64,000 nucleotides of DNA, taken from Vicugna pacos (lineage: Eukaryota > Chordata > Mammalia > Artiodactyla > Camelidae). The translations under genes and the position numbers were made by a program. Below the pieces are notes generated by a model. That model was not told the DNA's origin, made no database searches, and worked only from the letters and a program-made list of their open reading frames with translations. Positions within the stretch are counted from its first letter, which is position 1, and each line of letters starts with the position of its first letter. Location: positions 66,600,271 through 66,664,270 of the forward strand of contig NC_132997.1 in NCBI RefSeq assembly GCF_048564905.1, written 5' to 3'. Shown one piece after another: positions 34,611-45,235 of this stretch.

Positions 34611-36639
34611 GGAAGGGGTTGAGCCTTCCTCCTCACACCTTCCTGTATTCTCTTTCAAGGGAAATACACAGTTGCATCTTTTCAAGGCATTGTCTATGCC
34701 TGGCAAATTTCTCTTCTAGTAACAAAAGTTAGGAACTAGAAAAAGCTACACTGAAATAACAAAGTCCCAAACTAAGAAGTCCCAAGTTGAGCCATTTGGA
34801 CCATGTTTGTTTTCAGCTGTGTTTCATGTTCTAGAATTGTCTTCCTAACTGGGATGCCCAGTAAGCAGAGCTGCCCGCTCCTGAGACCTCACAGGTCAGT
34901 CACTGATACTTGTCAGGGACCAAAGGAAAGTGACGGGAAGGAACAGCGAACCCTGGGAGGAAGGACTTCCCGCTGGTCCACAGCTCTCAGAATATTTAAA
35001 ATTTTAATTGAAGCTAATGGGAGTCACTCGCTTTGTGTGGAGAAGTAAAAGGACAGTGTCCCAAGACCCCCACGTGCCACACAGCTTACAGTTACGGTAG
35101 CCACCTTAACTGCAAAGTGCTTTCCTCATCTGCTACCTCATTCAACTGAATCTTGGCAGCCACAACATGATCCAAGGGACTTGATCTCCACCTGATCAAG
35201 GAGGTGAAGAAGGTGAGGTCGTTTGCTTTGGCTCACAAAGTAGATGCCACGACCCAGGAATCAGAAGCAGCTCTGTTGGGTTCCAAATCCTCGGCAAAGC
35301 ACATCAGCCGCGACCCAGAGTTCCAATACCAAGTGGACCAGGACCCAAAGTGTGGTACTGAGTGTGAATCACTTGGCTGCTGTAGTCCCAGCTCCCTGGC
35401 TTATAGGACCAGAGAGGGAGAGTGACTGGCACAAGGTCACACAGCCCAATGATAGCTAGGTCCAGCCAACAGCTCCATTCCCATTGGATTGTCCTTCTCA
35501 CAGATCCCACCTCCCCTCACAGCAGATCCCTAAAACCCTCAGAATAAATGCTCTTAAGTCAAGCTTTCGTAAGGAACACTGTAATGTTACAAAAATCCGA
35601 AAGTACCCTTTAGAGTTGAGTGAAAGCAAAACAGAAGGACTTGATCACTCTCCTTTCTTGCAGCTGCCACTGGTCTGAATTCACACAAGCGGCCCCTTGT
35701 CTCTGTGCTATCATGCAGCTCCTCTAAGTGACAGAAGCCTAGGAACACAGAGGCCCTGGGCCCCAGCCAGCTGGAGCCCAGCTCAACAGGCGAAAAAGCT
35801 GGCGGCCCAGACACCCCTTTATCCAACACCACTGATTCTGGGGCAGCAATAAACACAATTCTGCACGCACGGTCACACTTCCTCTGAGTGGAATAAGGCC
35901 TGGGCCGTGGGAGCCACCCCAGCACCTCACACACCACCCTGCTTTGTATGATCCCAGTGGCAAAACCAATCACCCACATCGAGGTCAATTTACTGTGAAT
36001 CCAACCACCTTGCCCTCTTCCCAAATTAGCCGGCCGACAGCCTGTATGACACCACTTACTGGCCACCACTGGGCCTGCCAGGCCAGACCAAGGCAGCAAT
36101 CACGTGCACACAGGGTTGGGAAGCTCTCAGAGAAGCAGCCCTTAACAGCCTCCTATCATCCTCAGGAGCTTCCAACCCCAACACGCCAACTCCCAGGAGT
36201 GGCAGATCCCAGGAAAACTTCTGTTCTGACAAGGCCTCCAGACCAGTGGCTGCCCTGGTTACAGTGGGCCCCAGCTCGGCCAGAGACAGGATGGGCCCCC
36301 CTCAACCTCCCACAACAGATCTCGTCAGGGACGAGTCTCAGAGCATCGGCTGAAGGTGGACCCACCCCACTTCCATCAGCCTCAGCCGCTCAGCTGGAGC
36401 CACCAGCCACCTCGGGCTTTAGATAACGCGGGAGGCCCCAGAGGCTGCTGTGCAGCCACGATGCTCTATTTAAAACTACAATCACTGACCTGTGAGGTCT
36501 TTTTTAAAGTGAAAATGAGAATGCATATCAGAGCACCTCAAACACTCAAAGAGCTAATCAATCTGAAGGTATCAAGAGTCACCATTTTGGTATGCTGAGG
36601 ACTGAGATGTAATTTTAAGGGGTCCCCACTGTCCTTGAG
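34611..36639. other. Unique sequence; locally GC- and CpG-richer at 35700-36430
   Basis: Contains weak antisense MIR pieces at 35100-35200 and 35385-35470 (ACTGGCACAAGGTCACACAG). From about 35700 to 36430 CpG dinucleotides are clearly more frequent than elsewhere in the window, and long overlapping frames (170 codons reverse, 160 codons forward) follow from low stop density in GC-rich DNA. I recognise no protein. Confidence 0.45.
35385..35470 (-). repeat. MIR core (antisense)
   Basis: GAGTGACTGGCACAAGGTCAC directly followed by ACAGCCCAATGATAGCTAGG matches the reverse MIR core (TAACTTGCCCAAGGTCACACAG). A related upstream part may lie at 35100-35200. Confidence 0.5.
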
Positions 36640-36790
36640 GGAGGTCGGGTGATGTCCTGGAACTGAATCCTGGAGCTGCGACCTGGGGCAAGTTACACAC
36701 TCTTCTACCATAGCTCATTCCCCTCATCAATAGACTGGGGCTAACAACAGCTGTCTCGGTATCGCAGTGGAATATCAAACGAGAAAAAGG
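36640..36790 (+). repeat. MIR SINE relic
   Basis: GAATCCTGGAGCTGCGACC, TGGGGCAAGTTACACACTC, CATTCCCCTCATCAATAGAC and TGGGGCTAACAACAGCTG follow sense MIR. Confidence 0.6.
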
Positions 36791-36949
36791 AAGTCATCCT
36801 CTGGCATAATGACTGTGACATAGTAAACCATAAGTTAATAATGCTCACTTCCTCCTTCAGTGCTTTTAAAGAACTTACTTTTTTTTAGTATCATGCATTC
36901 CTTTTCGTTTCCCATTTATTAATTTCTCAAAATTTTTCAAAATTAACAA

Positions 36950-37206
36950 CCCACATATACTCTTACTCCAGCAATTCAGTGTATTTTCTTTAAGGACATG
37001 TGTGGAAAAGAATGTCAAGACATATGTCCAGTGATGGTCCCTCCAGCATTATTGGTGACCTTCAAAATAAAGGGAATACCTACTAACTAGAATCCTATTA
37101 CAGCATTTACAATAAAAGAGGTAGTTTAGTAAGTGCAAATAAAAGGAAAGCGTTTTATAGTATAACTTCTCATAATATGGTCCATACATGGGATAAAAAA
37201 CTTAAC

Positions 37207-37246
<40 letters not shown>

Positions 37247-37315
37247 GAATGTATGAATGATAGCTTTGATATCCAAATAGTTTACCAGTGGGGAGAAAAA
37301 AAAAATAAGGGTGCA
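36950..37315 (+). repeat. Old L1/HAL1-type 3' end relic
   Basis: ATTTTCTTTAAGGACATGTG, CATTATTGGTGACCTTCAAA, ATAAAGGGAATACCTACTAAC and ATAATATGGTCCATACATGGG with ATAGTTTACCAGTGGGG resemble the 3' region of old L1-type elements. A TA/CA microsatellite sits within it. The MLT1 LTR begins at its right edge. Confidence 0.45.
37207..37246 (+). repeat. (AT)7(AC)13 microsatellite
   Basis: Seven AT units run directly into thirteen uninterrupted AC units, ending at CGAATG. Confidence 0.97.
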
Positions 37316-37319
37316 AGGA

Positions 37320-37739
37320 TGTGGTAGGCAAAATAATGGCCCCATGTCCACATCCTAACCCCCGGAAACCTATGAATACATTACCTTACACAGCAAAAGG
37401 GGCTTTGCAGATATGATAAATTAAGGATACTGAGATGGGAAGAGTATCCTGGATTACCCAAGCACCCAATCTAATCACACAGGTCCTTAAAAATCAGAGG
37501 CCTTTTCCTGGATTCAATTACAGCAGAATGGTCCGAAAGAAGATGGAGAAAGGCCATGGGCCAAAGGATCCTGGCAGCTTCTAGAAGCCAGAAAAGGCCC
37601 AAAGCCTCAGACATGTTCATTTTAACCCAGTGAGTCCCATGTTGGGCATCTGATCTACAGAAGCATAAGACAATAAATTTGTGTTGTTTCATAACACTAC
37701 ACTGCGATAACTAATTACCGCAGCAATAGAAACTAACAG
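37320..37739 (+). mobile_element. MLT1 solo LTR (ERVL-MaLR), fossil
   Basis: This is nearly full length. It starts TGTGGTAGGCAAAATAATGG and continues with CCGGAAACCTATGAATACA, TTTGCAGATATGATAAATTA, GAGTATCCTGGATTACCC, CAGTGAGTCCCATGTTGG, GACAATAAATTTGTGTTG and ends with CAATAGAAACTAACA. The AATAAA motif is at the usual place. It is an ancient mammal-wide LTR with no internal retroviral sequence beside it. Confidence 0.92.
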
Positions 37740-37939
37740 AGAAGAGAGAAGGGAGTAAATCACTTATAATTTTATATCTTTCCAAACAGTCTGGATATTT
37801 ACTACATATATAAATATGGCTTCTACGTTAACTCGTATTTAGTTGGAGAGGGAGGGAGGAAGTCATTTGCCCAGTTCCTATGCCATGATTCCCTAACCAC
37901 AAAAGCTTTCATACAGCACTTGGCTCCTTCTGCCTGAGA

Positions 37940-38210
37940 AATTGGGCTCTTTCCAGACCAGACAGAAGTCTACTTACACATCAAGGTCCAACTTAGGTGA
38001 CACATGCCAGGTCAGGGCTTCCTCCTCAGGGGTCTCCCGGGCAGCTGAACTTAAGGGGGCTGCACACAGCTCTGGCGACCCTGCTGGGTAGTGAGTTCCT
38101 TGAAAACAGCACTTGAGGCTTATTTGCCTGTGCAAACCCAACCCCTCATAATAAGCATGATAGGTGGTTAATGATTAAGTGTTTGCTCAACTGAAAAGAC
38201 TACTGAATCA
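37940..38210 (+). repeat. L2 LINE 3' region
   Basis: CAAGGTCCAACTTAGGTGACAC, CAGGGCTTCCTCCTCAGG, TAGTGAGTTCCTTGAAAACAG and TTAAGTGTTTGCTCAACTGAA follow sense L2 near its end, with parts missing. Confidence 0.55.
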
Positions 38211-39069
38211 CATTAAATCCAAACCAATCTAGTAAATCTTGGTTTTAAATTAACAAGGAGCCTTCTATTGGGAAAAGATTGTTGTAATCTCATTTGCATC
38301 ACCCAGCTATCTGTTCCATAAAGGCAGAATTAAATCCTTCAGCCCCACAAATCATGGCCAGGAGTTCAGAGTTAAATCTTTCTTCAAAATCAAATTTTGA
38401 CTCTGATTTACAAAGGATGTTGATTATCAAGAGACACTGCTTCAGGGTTCTAAGCCATCAAATTTCCAGTCTGCATCTTCCAGTTCCTGCTGTAAACATT
38501 TTGATTTACATTTAAATTGTACTGGCTATCGTGCTGAAATTAGCTCTCCTCCCTCCTACCAAATCAAAACATTGGGTTATCCCAATAGGACATTTTATAG
38601 ACCACTCTGGGGCGGGGGTGCGGGTGAGGAGAAAAAAGAAAAATCACAGCACAGTTGTTATGGCTGAGACTTAAAACAATCCAAAAACTGCTCCATTAAC
38701 AACTATTTCAATGGCAAAGAAGCCCAGAGAGGAGACAAAGTGACATCTGATTAAATGTTCACATACTAAAGATTGCATCCTACATTCACTAAAGCAAGGG
38801 CCAAAGCTTTTGTTTTAATCTCCCAGCAGCATTCTGTTTAACAAATACCAAAGCATCCATTTCTATGGCAATAGTTCTTTCCATTGATCAATTAGAGGCC
38901 AAAGTACTGAAGAGGCTACACTCATGTGTTTGACCGAAATATCTTGTATAACCAATGACTTCACAAAACCTTATCCAACCAGACAAGTGATAGACACTGA
39001 ACTCTTCTTGAGTATTTAAGCCAAAGCACATCGTTAATTATTTATTTTTGCTGTTCGTGGTGTTTTCAT
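38211..39069. other. No recognisable feature
   Basis: Unique-looking. A G-rich patch GGGGCGGGGGTGCGGGTGAGG lies near 38609-38629, but it has only three GGG runs and a final GG. A 73-codon frame at 38294-38515 has no recognised similarity. Confidence 0.45.
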
Positions 39070-39825
39070 CTAAAAGTCAGATTTATTGGGGTATAATTTA
39101 CATGCAGTAACCCATCCTTTTTAGTGTAACAGTTCTATGAGTTTTGACCAAAACTTACAGTCATGTAATCATCATCACAATTAAGATACAGAATATTTCA
39201 TTCATTCCAAAAAGTTCCCTCTGCCCTTTGTAACTCAGTCTTCTCCCCCATTGCCAGCCCCAGGCAACCACTAATGTGTTTTCTAATCCTGTACTTTTGC
39301 CTTTTCAAGAATGTCATATAAATGAAATCATACGGTAGTACCCTTTTGAGTCATACAGGATGTACCTTTTTGAGTTTGGCTTCTTTCACATAACATAATG
39401 TATTTGAGATTCATCCAAACAGTTGTGTATGTTCTTTGTTAGTACTGAGTAATACTCCACTGACATCAGGTTTGCTTATCCACTTATCTGTTGAAGGACA
39501 TTCAAGTTTCTTCCAGTTTTGGACAGTTAGGAATAAAGTTGTTGAAAATATTAGCCTTCGGTTTTTTGTGTGAAGAGAGGTTTTCATTTCTCTTGGGTAA
39601 ATATCTAAGAATGGAATTGCTGGTTTGTATGGTAAATACGTATTAAACTTTGTAAGAAGCTACCTATTTCCCAAAGTGGCTGGCCCATTTTAAATTCCCC
39701 CCAGCAATGCAAGAAAGTTCTAGTTGCTCTGTATCTTTGTGTTTTTGTTTCATTTTCCTGGTTTTTTTTTCTTTCTTTTTTTAAAGCTATTATAAAAAGT
39801 ATGTAGTGGTAGCTCATTGTATTTT
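39070..39825 (-). mobile_element. L1 LINE 3' end (ORF2 C-terminus and 3' UTR), antisense
   Basis: On the forward strand, GATTTATTGGGGTATAATTTAC, CCCCAGGCAACCACTAATG, AATGAAATCATACGGTAG, TTGGCTTCTTTCACATAAC, GTTTGCTTATCCACTTATC, TTCTCTTGGGTAAATATC and AAGAATGGAATTGCTGG are the reverse of an L1 tail. Divergence suggests an old L1M-type family. Confidence 0.82.
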
Positions 39826-40150
39826 TCTTTTAACTTTCGATTTTGAAATAATTTTAGACTCAACATAGAAGTTGCAAAATTAGTAGAAAGTTCCCATGTA
39901 TTCCTCTCTTATCCTCATAATCACAAGTATCAAAAAAAGCAAGACCTGACATTGGTACAATACTGTTAACTAAACTACAGACCTTGTTCAGATTTCATTT
40001 TTTCACATGTACAATGCCTGTCTTTTTTCTTTTTTGCATACAGTTCTATAAAATGTTATCACATGCAGAGATTCATATAAGCATTACTTCAATCAGGATA
40101 TAGATCTGTTTCAGCAAAGCTGAATATATAGTTATATAGTTTTTCCTTTT
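39826..40150 (-). repeat. Old L1 3' UTR-type relic (antisense)
   Basis: TTTTAGACTCAACATAGAAG, TTGCAAAATTAGTAGAAAG, TTCCCATGTATTCCTCTC, GACATTGGTACAATACTG and AATCAGGATATAGATCTG match the same old family as 29085-29440 and 52200-53480. It lies end to end with the L1 to its left and is followed by a SINE. Confidence 0.5.
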
Positions 40151-40154
40151 TATA

Positions 40155-40241
40155 CTTTTTTTAATGGAAGTACTGGGGATTGAATTCAGAACCTCTTGCA
40201 TCCTAAGCACGCGGTCTACCACTGAGCTATACCGTGCCCTC
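40155..40241 (-). mobile_element. tRNA-Ala-derived SINE (camelid Vic-1-like)
   Basis: TACTGGGGATTGAATTCAG, ACCTCTTGCATCCTAAGCAC and GCGGTCTACCACTGAGCTAT are the reverse of the SINE B box, anticodon region and A box. The tail is a short T-rich run. The copy is moderately diverged. Confidence 0.85.
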
Positions 40242-40378
40242 AGTACATTATATTTTGAAAAGACCTTTTTGGTTTTGCAAACATCATCTGTTGGAAGGAT
40301 TCTGGTAAATGATGACTTTCTTCTGTCCTTTTCCCTTGACCAAATTAAAAGTTTGTTATCCAAAATTTTTAAAAAGAC

Positions 40379-40473
40379 AGGAAGGAAGGAAGGAAGGAAG
40401 GAAGGGAGGAAGGAAGGAAGGAAGGGGAGGGAGGAAGGGAGGAAGAGAGGAAGGGAGGAAGGGAAAAAAGAAA
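40379..40473 (+). repeat. 95-base pure purine tract (GGAA-based)
   Basis: An uninterrupted run of A and G built of GGAA, GGGA and GAGG units, with no pyrimidine from 40379 to 40473. It sits at the 5' edge of a truncated L1 3' UTR. It gives artificial Lys-Glu-Gly-Arg repeats in several frames. Confidence 0.97.
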
Positions 40474-40738
40474 CAGACTCACAGATATAGAGAACAAACT
40501 AGTGGTTTCCAGTGGGGAGAGTGAAGGGGGGAAGGGCAAAGTAGGGGTAGGGGATCAAGAGGTGCAGACTACTATGTATAATATAAATAATCTACAAGGA
40601 TACATTGTACAGTATAGGGAATATAGCCAATATTTTATAATAACTATAAATGGAATACAAGCTTTAAAAATTATAAATCACCATGTTGTACACCTGAAAC
40701 ATATAATATTGTACATCAACCATACCTCAATTTTTAAA
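40474..40738 (+). mobile_element. L1 3' UTR and terminus, 5'-truncated
   Basis: CAGACTCACAGATATAGAG, AACAAACTAGTGGTTTCCAG, a G-rich block, GATACATTGTACAGTATAGGG, CCATGTTGTACACCTGAAAC and ATTGTACATCAACCATACC match an L1 tail related to, but older than, those at 13738 and 48000. G-runs at 40526-40553 fit a G-quadruplex. Confidence 0.78.
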
Positions 40739-42613
40739 AAACATGAAAAAAAAAACAGTCATGTATCTATCTCAGGGTGCTATATGCAAACCACTGTTGA
40801 CAGAGAAGTCCATTTTTCAGGACGGGTGTCTGTCCTGTTCATTCTTTCCTTATTATATGCCAAGCCCAGAACAGGTAATATTTTTTTTTAAATGCTAAAC
40901 AGGAGAGCAAGAGTTCTTCTCTTTAAAAGAATCTAAGAGTGGAGAAATATTCACACGCTCTTACAAACTGGGACAAGCACTATCCACAAATGAAAATCTA
41001 AAGGTGCACTGGAACTTAACATGGTCTGCTTTGGACTGGGATCCTTGTGATCCAGCCTCATCCTCAGACTCAGTATTTGAGGCCCTCCCACAGGAACAGG
41101 GCATCCAAGTCTCTGAGCCATTGAGCAGTGAGTATGTAACCAAAAAGTTCTTAGAGCAGAAGAATGTAAGGAAGCCCTCCGGTGCTGAGGAACTGGACCA
41201 AGGACTGCTTATCTTCTTAGGTCGAAGCCTGGCCCCTAAGATACATAGGATTAGCAACTGCCCCTGTTTTACCTTAGGGATACTTACAGCCCCCAACATT
41301 TCAAATAGAGGGGACGGCAGGACAAAAGATGTGTGAGTGGGTAGGAAATAAGCCTTGCCCACACATGCCAGAGCTCAGGACAGCCCAGCATGACACGTGG
41401 CAGGAGAACGGCAGGCAGACTGCAGTGGAGAGAGAAAGGGGAAGGGCAGGCTCTGTCTCCATGACTTCGTGTCTGAGGCATCTGCCAAGGGCTGGGCTAG
41501 GGGAGACCAGGAGTCTGAAAGGAAGTCAGCCTTTTCAACAGCTGCAGCAAGAGTAAGCTGGGAAATCAGGGAGAAATGAGAGTGACAGGGGAAAAAAAAT
41601 CGTGAAACACAGCAAGTTTGTTGTGCATGCTTCTGCCTCTTTCCAGAGAGACTCTAACTTTTCCTTAAACTGTCACATGTAGCTTCCAAAACACCCTTCC
41701 TTCAGTGCCCGAGCAATGACCTGTGTCTGAAGGCCTGTGACACCCGGGTACAAACCTGAAGTGCCTCCCGAGTCAGCCACGAGGGAAGCCCCTCAGGCCT
41801 GCGAAAGAGCCGGTGGGAAAATAAGACATGGCCCCTGGCCCCCTGCTCGCTGAGCCTCTTACATGCAGAAATTGTCTACTTTCAGTGATTAGTAAGTGTA
41901 GGAACTGCCAAATCAAAACACTAATTGTTTTGCAATCTTAAAACAACTGTTTGGTTATTTTACAAATAAAAAACAATTGTTAAAGTATCAGAAAAATCTT
42001 CCAGCCCATGTTTCCAAAACCGCTAGCTACTGCAACCACATGGCTTTTAACCAAAACTGTCTCTTAACCAGGACCTTGCATGGCAGACCAGGGTGATATG
42101 TGGACATGAGAGTAAACCCCTCAAAAAGAAGAGAGGGGGGCACCACAGCCACACTTCTCCCCTACAGGAGCACCAAACAAGTCACAGGGACAGCCAGCCA
42201 GGCGATGACCAGTAATACATCCAAAAATGAATAGGGATACCCTTCCATCGGTTTCACTTACAATTTTTCCATTATGCTCATATATGGGTAATAAATGCTA
42301 CTATGACAATGCTGGTTGCTAAAAACATCGAGCCCCTCAGATGCAAGGTACTTGGTAGCAACAGGTCTCTGGTCCACAAGTTCAAGTTATAACAAACTGC
42401 TTCCACCTTTAACCTTTAACCAAGGTTTCCAACTGAGAAGGACCCCAGTTCCTGGCAACACAGTACACCACAAGGTACAAGAGAAACAGGCAACACAAGG
42501 TGGTTCTCATGGGCCTCTGGGAAAAAGAGAAAAGCAAGTAAAACTGTCCTTCTCAGCTCCAGTTCAGAAAGGTCACCAGACACTGGCATGACCATCTAGC
42601 CCCCAGAGAACTA
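40739..42613. other. No recognisable gene
   Basis: Frames of 110 codons forward (41004-41336) and 133 codons reverse (40961-41362) overlap each other. The forward peptide includes YVTKKFLEQKNVRKPSGAEE, which I do not recognise and which lacks clear splice signals. Otherwise unique-looking sequence. Confidence 0.4.
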
Positions 42614-43077
42614 CTGACTAAAAAAATAATGCACAACCTAAAAGTTAAGAATTATGTTTTATTCAGCGACCTTACTGAGAACTATAGCCTGGGAGACAGC
42701 CTCGCAGATGGCTCTGAGGAACTGCTCCAAAGAGGTAAGGGGGAAGCCAGAATATATGGGAGTTTTTGCTTAAAACAAAACAAACAAACAAACAAACAAA
42801 AAACCGTGTAGTTGAACATCAAAAGATTACTGCTAATCACAAAGGACACCTCAAGTTAATGATTTCAGTGCTTTTCAACTTACGGGAAGATAGAAGAGTC
42901 TGGGCTTACTGAAATCACTCCTTTATATGCATCTTAACTCTCTAGGGCCAGTGTCCTGTTTTTCTCCATCCTGAATCCCCTCAGGGTGCACCGACAGCGC
43001 AGCTGCAGTGGCTGATGGCTTTATGGCCACAATATCTTTTGCTTACTAAAATGGCAGGCAATATTTTTTTTCCCACA
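42614..43077 (-). mobile_element. LTR-like fossil, class unresolved
   Basis: Read on the reverse strand it begins TGTGGG, carries a GAGGCTGTCTCCCAGGCTAT stretch, and near its end has CGCTGAATAAAACATAATTC, an AATAAA-type signal placed as in LTRs. I recall similar sequence as a dispersed repeat in hoofed-mammal genomes. No internal retroviral genes adjoin it. Both ends are approximate and an AAAC microsatellite lies inside at 42775-42802. Confidence 0.4.
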
Positions 43078-44153
43078 GTACCCACCCCAGTGTGGCTCCC
43101 AACCAGGTACACCTTTTCCCCAAGTGCTTGAGCCTCTAAATTTGAGCCTGTAAATTCTCTGCTTCCTCTCCACATCCCCACCCCAAGCCAAAACTCCCCT
43201 CCCCAATCATTTCAGTCAGGAAATGGACAATCTAAGGTGTGAAAGACACAAAGGCTTCTCTCATCCCAGAGGTTGAAGTAATACTTCCAGACCATGTATG
43301 GAATATGAAAGTATCTCCCAAGTCCTCACTCACCCAAAAGATACTACAATAATTGATCTAAAGACGAGAATAGCTCTAAAAGTGCATTAAACATATATTA
43401 TCAATTAATGAAATCAGTATCAAGCTTTATATTAGGCTCAAAATTATGCCATTTCAACTCAAACTGTTTTACTGTATTTATATAAAATTTTTAAAATTAT
43501 AAGCTACTCAGCACAAATACTCCTAACTGCGCTTTCACATGAGAAACTAGAACTGGGTTATTCTTCAGCAACAGGATGCTGCTAGGGAGGAGGAACTGTT
43601 TACAAAATGACCAAGAGGAAATGTCACTCCCCTTGTAGTTTCAAACCCCATGAAGAACCACTATGCATCAAAGCTGGGCTGAAATCTCATTTTAATTCCA
43701 ACTGTCCTCCTAGCCAAGGGAAGGAAGCGTATTGTTAAGTTCAAAAGACCCAAACAAAACATCAAAAAGCTGCCTGTGAACACCAAACTAAAGATACTTT
43801 ATACAATTAATCTTTAAATGCAAAAAAATGCAATTCACTGCAGTTATGACTCTGCCTACATGCACTGTGTTTCATCACAGGTATTTCTAAATGATGCAGT
43901 CTGAACCAAACACCCATCTTTCCTAGCTAACATAAGGACGAGGAGAAGGGAAACCAATATTTTGGTGACTGTCTACCTACCTATCAAACTTTGATATAAA
44001 GAGAATCTGAGATTGCTAAATGTCTCTTAGTATCCATTCTCCCTTTCTTCCTTAATAATAGAACCTCCACATTTTTTTAAATAGACCCAAAGTAAGCACC
44101 CTAAACTCTAGATTCTTTTGCAACTAGGTGTGGCTGTGTGCTTTGTTCTCGCC
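43078..44153. other. No recognisable feature
   Basis: Unique-looking AT-rich DNA between an LTR-like fossil and a hAT-type element. No exon or RNA gene is seen. Confidence 0.5.
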
Positions 44154-45090
44154 CAGAAACTCTCAAAGTGTTGGGACTCCCAACACCCTTTAAGGTAGTT
44201 CATGAAGCCAAAACTATTTTATAATAATACTAAGATGGTATTCGTCTTTTTAATGCTCATTCTCTCATGAGTATTCAGGGGAGTTTTTCAGAGGCTACAT
44301 GACACATGATGCCACAACAGACTGAATGCAGAAGCTGATCTGAGAGACCAAGTACTTTCCATTAAGCCAGACATTAAAAGAGTTTAAGAATGTATAGCAG
44401 TGGTGGTCTTCTCACTAATAGGTGGAAAATAGTTATTTTCCCCCCAAAAAGTAATTTGGGATAACTGTAAGAGTTTATTATTTTAAAATGAAGCAGTATT
44501 TTTAAAATTTCTGACTTCTAATTTCTAACACGGAAAATATTTTATTAGTTTCCTATGGCTGCTAAAACAAATGACTACAAATGTGGCAGCTTAAAAATGA
44601 CACAAATTATCTTAGAGTTCTGGAGGTTGGAAGCCCAAAAGCAGGTTCACAGGGCTAGGATGCAGGTGTCGGCACAGCTGAGTTCCTCATGGGCCTGGGG
44701 GAGAACCTGTCCCTCAGCTTTCCTGGCTTCTGGAGGCCACCTGCCCTCCTCGGCTCATGGTCCCCACTTCCAGCAATGGCATCACTTCAACTTCTGCTTC
44801 TGTCCCCATGATTCCTTCTCTGACTGACACTCCTGCCTCCCTCTTAGAAGGACTCTTTTGATTACACTGAGCCCACCTGGATAATCCAGAGCCTTAACAT
44901 AATCAAATCTCTTGCCACGTAAAGTAACACATTCATCAGTTCTGGGGATTAGGTGTGGACCTCTCTGGGGGCTATTTCTCTGCCTGCCACAAAATTCTAG
45001 ATGTAACTCATATAAGCAAAGCTCTTTGGGGTCCTCAATAATTTTTAAGAGTATAAAGGGTCCTTAAACCAAAACATTTGAGAATCACTG
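44154..45090. mobile_element. hAT-type DNA transposon relic, split by an MLT1 LTR
   Basis: The left end CAGAAACTCTCAAAGTGTTGG and the reverse complement of the right end CAGTGATTCTCAAATGTTTTGG form imperfect terminal inverted repeats of about 20 bases with the CAG...CTG ends common in hAT-Charlie elements. Between them, TTAAGCCAGACATTAAAAGAG and CTCTTTGGGGTCCTCAATAA recall a non-autonomous Charlie-like family. The element without the inserted LTR is about 490 bases. An 8-base target duplication is not clear. Confidence 0.5.
44543..44991 (-). mobile_element. MLT1 solo LTR (ERVL-MaLR), antisense, fossil
   Basis: ATTAGTTTCCTATGGCTGC, TCTTAGAGTTCTGGAGGTTGG, CCCACCTGGATAATCCAGAG, ATCAAATCTCTTGCCACG and TTCTCTGCCTGCCACA are the reverse strand of an MLT1 LTR over nearly its whole length. 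It lies inside the hAT-type element at 44154-45090, so it is the younger of the two. Confidence 0.88.
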
Positions 45091-45099
45091 CTTCAGCAC

Positions 45100-45235
45100 A
45101 TGAAAAGACTGAGGTAGTTACTAGGTAGGAAAATCAAAACTCAGAAAAGCTAAGTGATTAACTAAAGTCATGCAGACTGTGAGTAGACATCCAACTTGAA
45201 GCCTGGTTGTCTGGCCATCAATGGACCTAGTATAG
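45100..45235 (-). repeat. Possible MIR relic (antisense)
   Basis: GAAAAGACTGAGGTAG, AGCTAAGTGATTAACTAAAG and TCATGCAGACTGTGAGTAG resemble the reverse MIR core (GGTTAAGTAACTTGCCCAAGGTCA). Confidence 0.4.

Noticed and set aside
35587-36426. Long frames on both strands (170 and 160 codons)
   Set aside because: They overlap each other in GC-rich DNA where stops are rare. No recognised domain or splice pattern supports either.
40164-40524. Lys/Glu/Arg/Gly-rich open frames
   Set aside because: They run from a SINE through the purine repeat. The charged repeats are a by-product of GGAA units.
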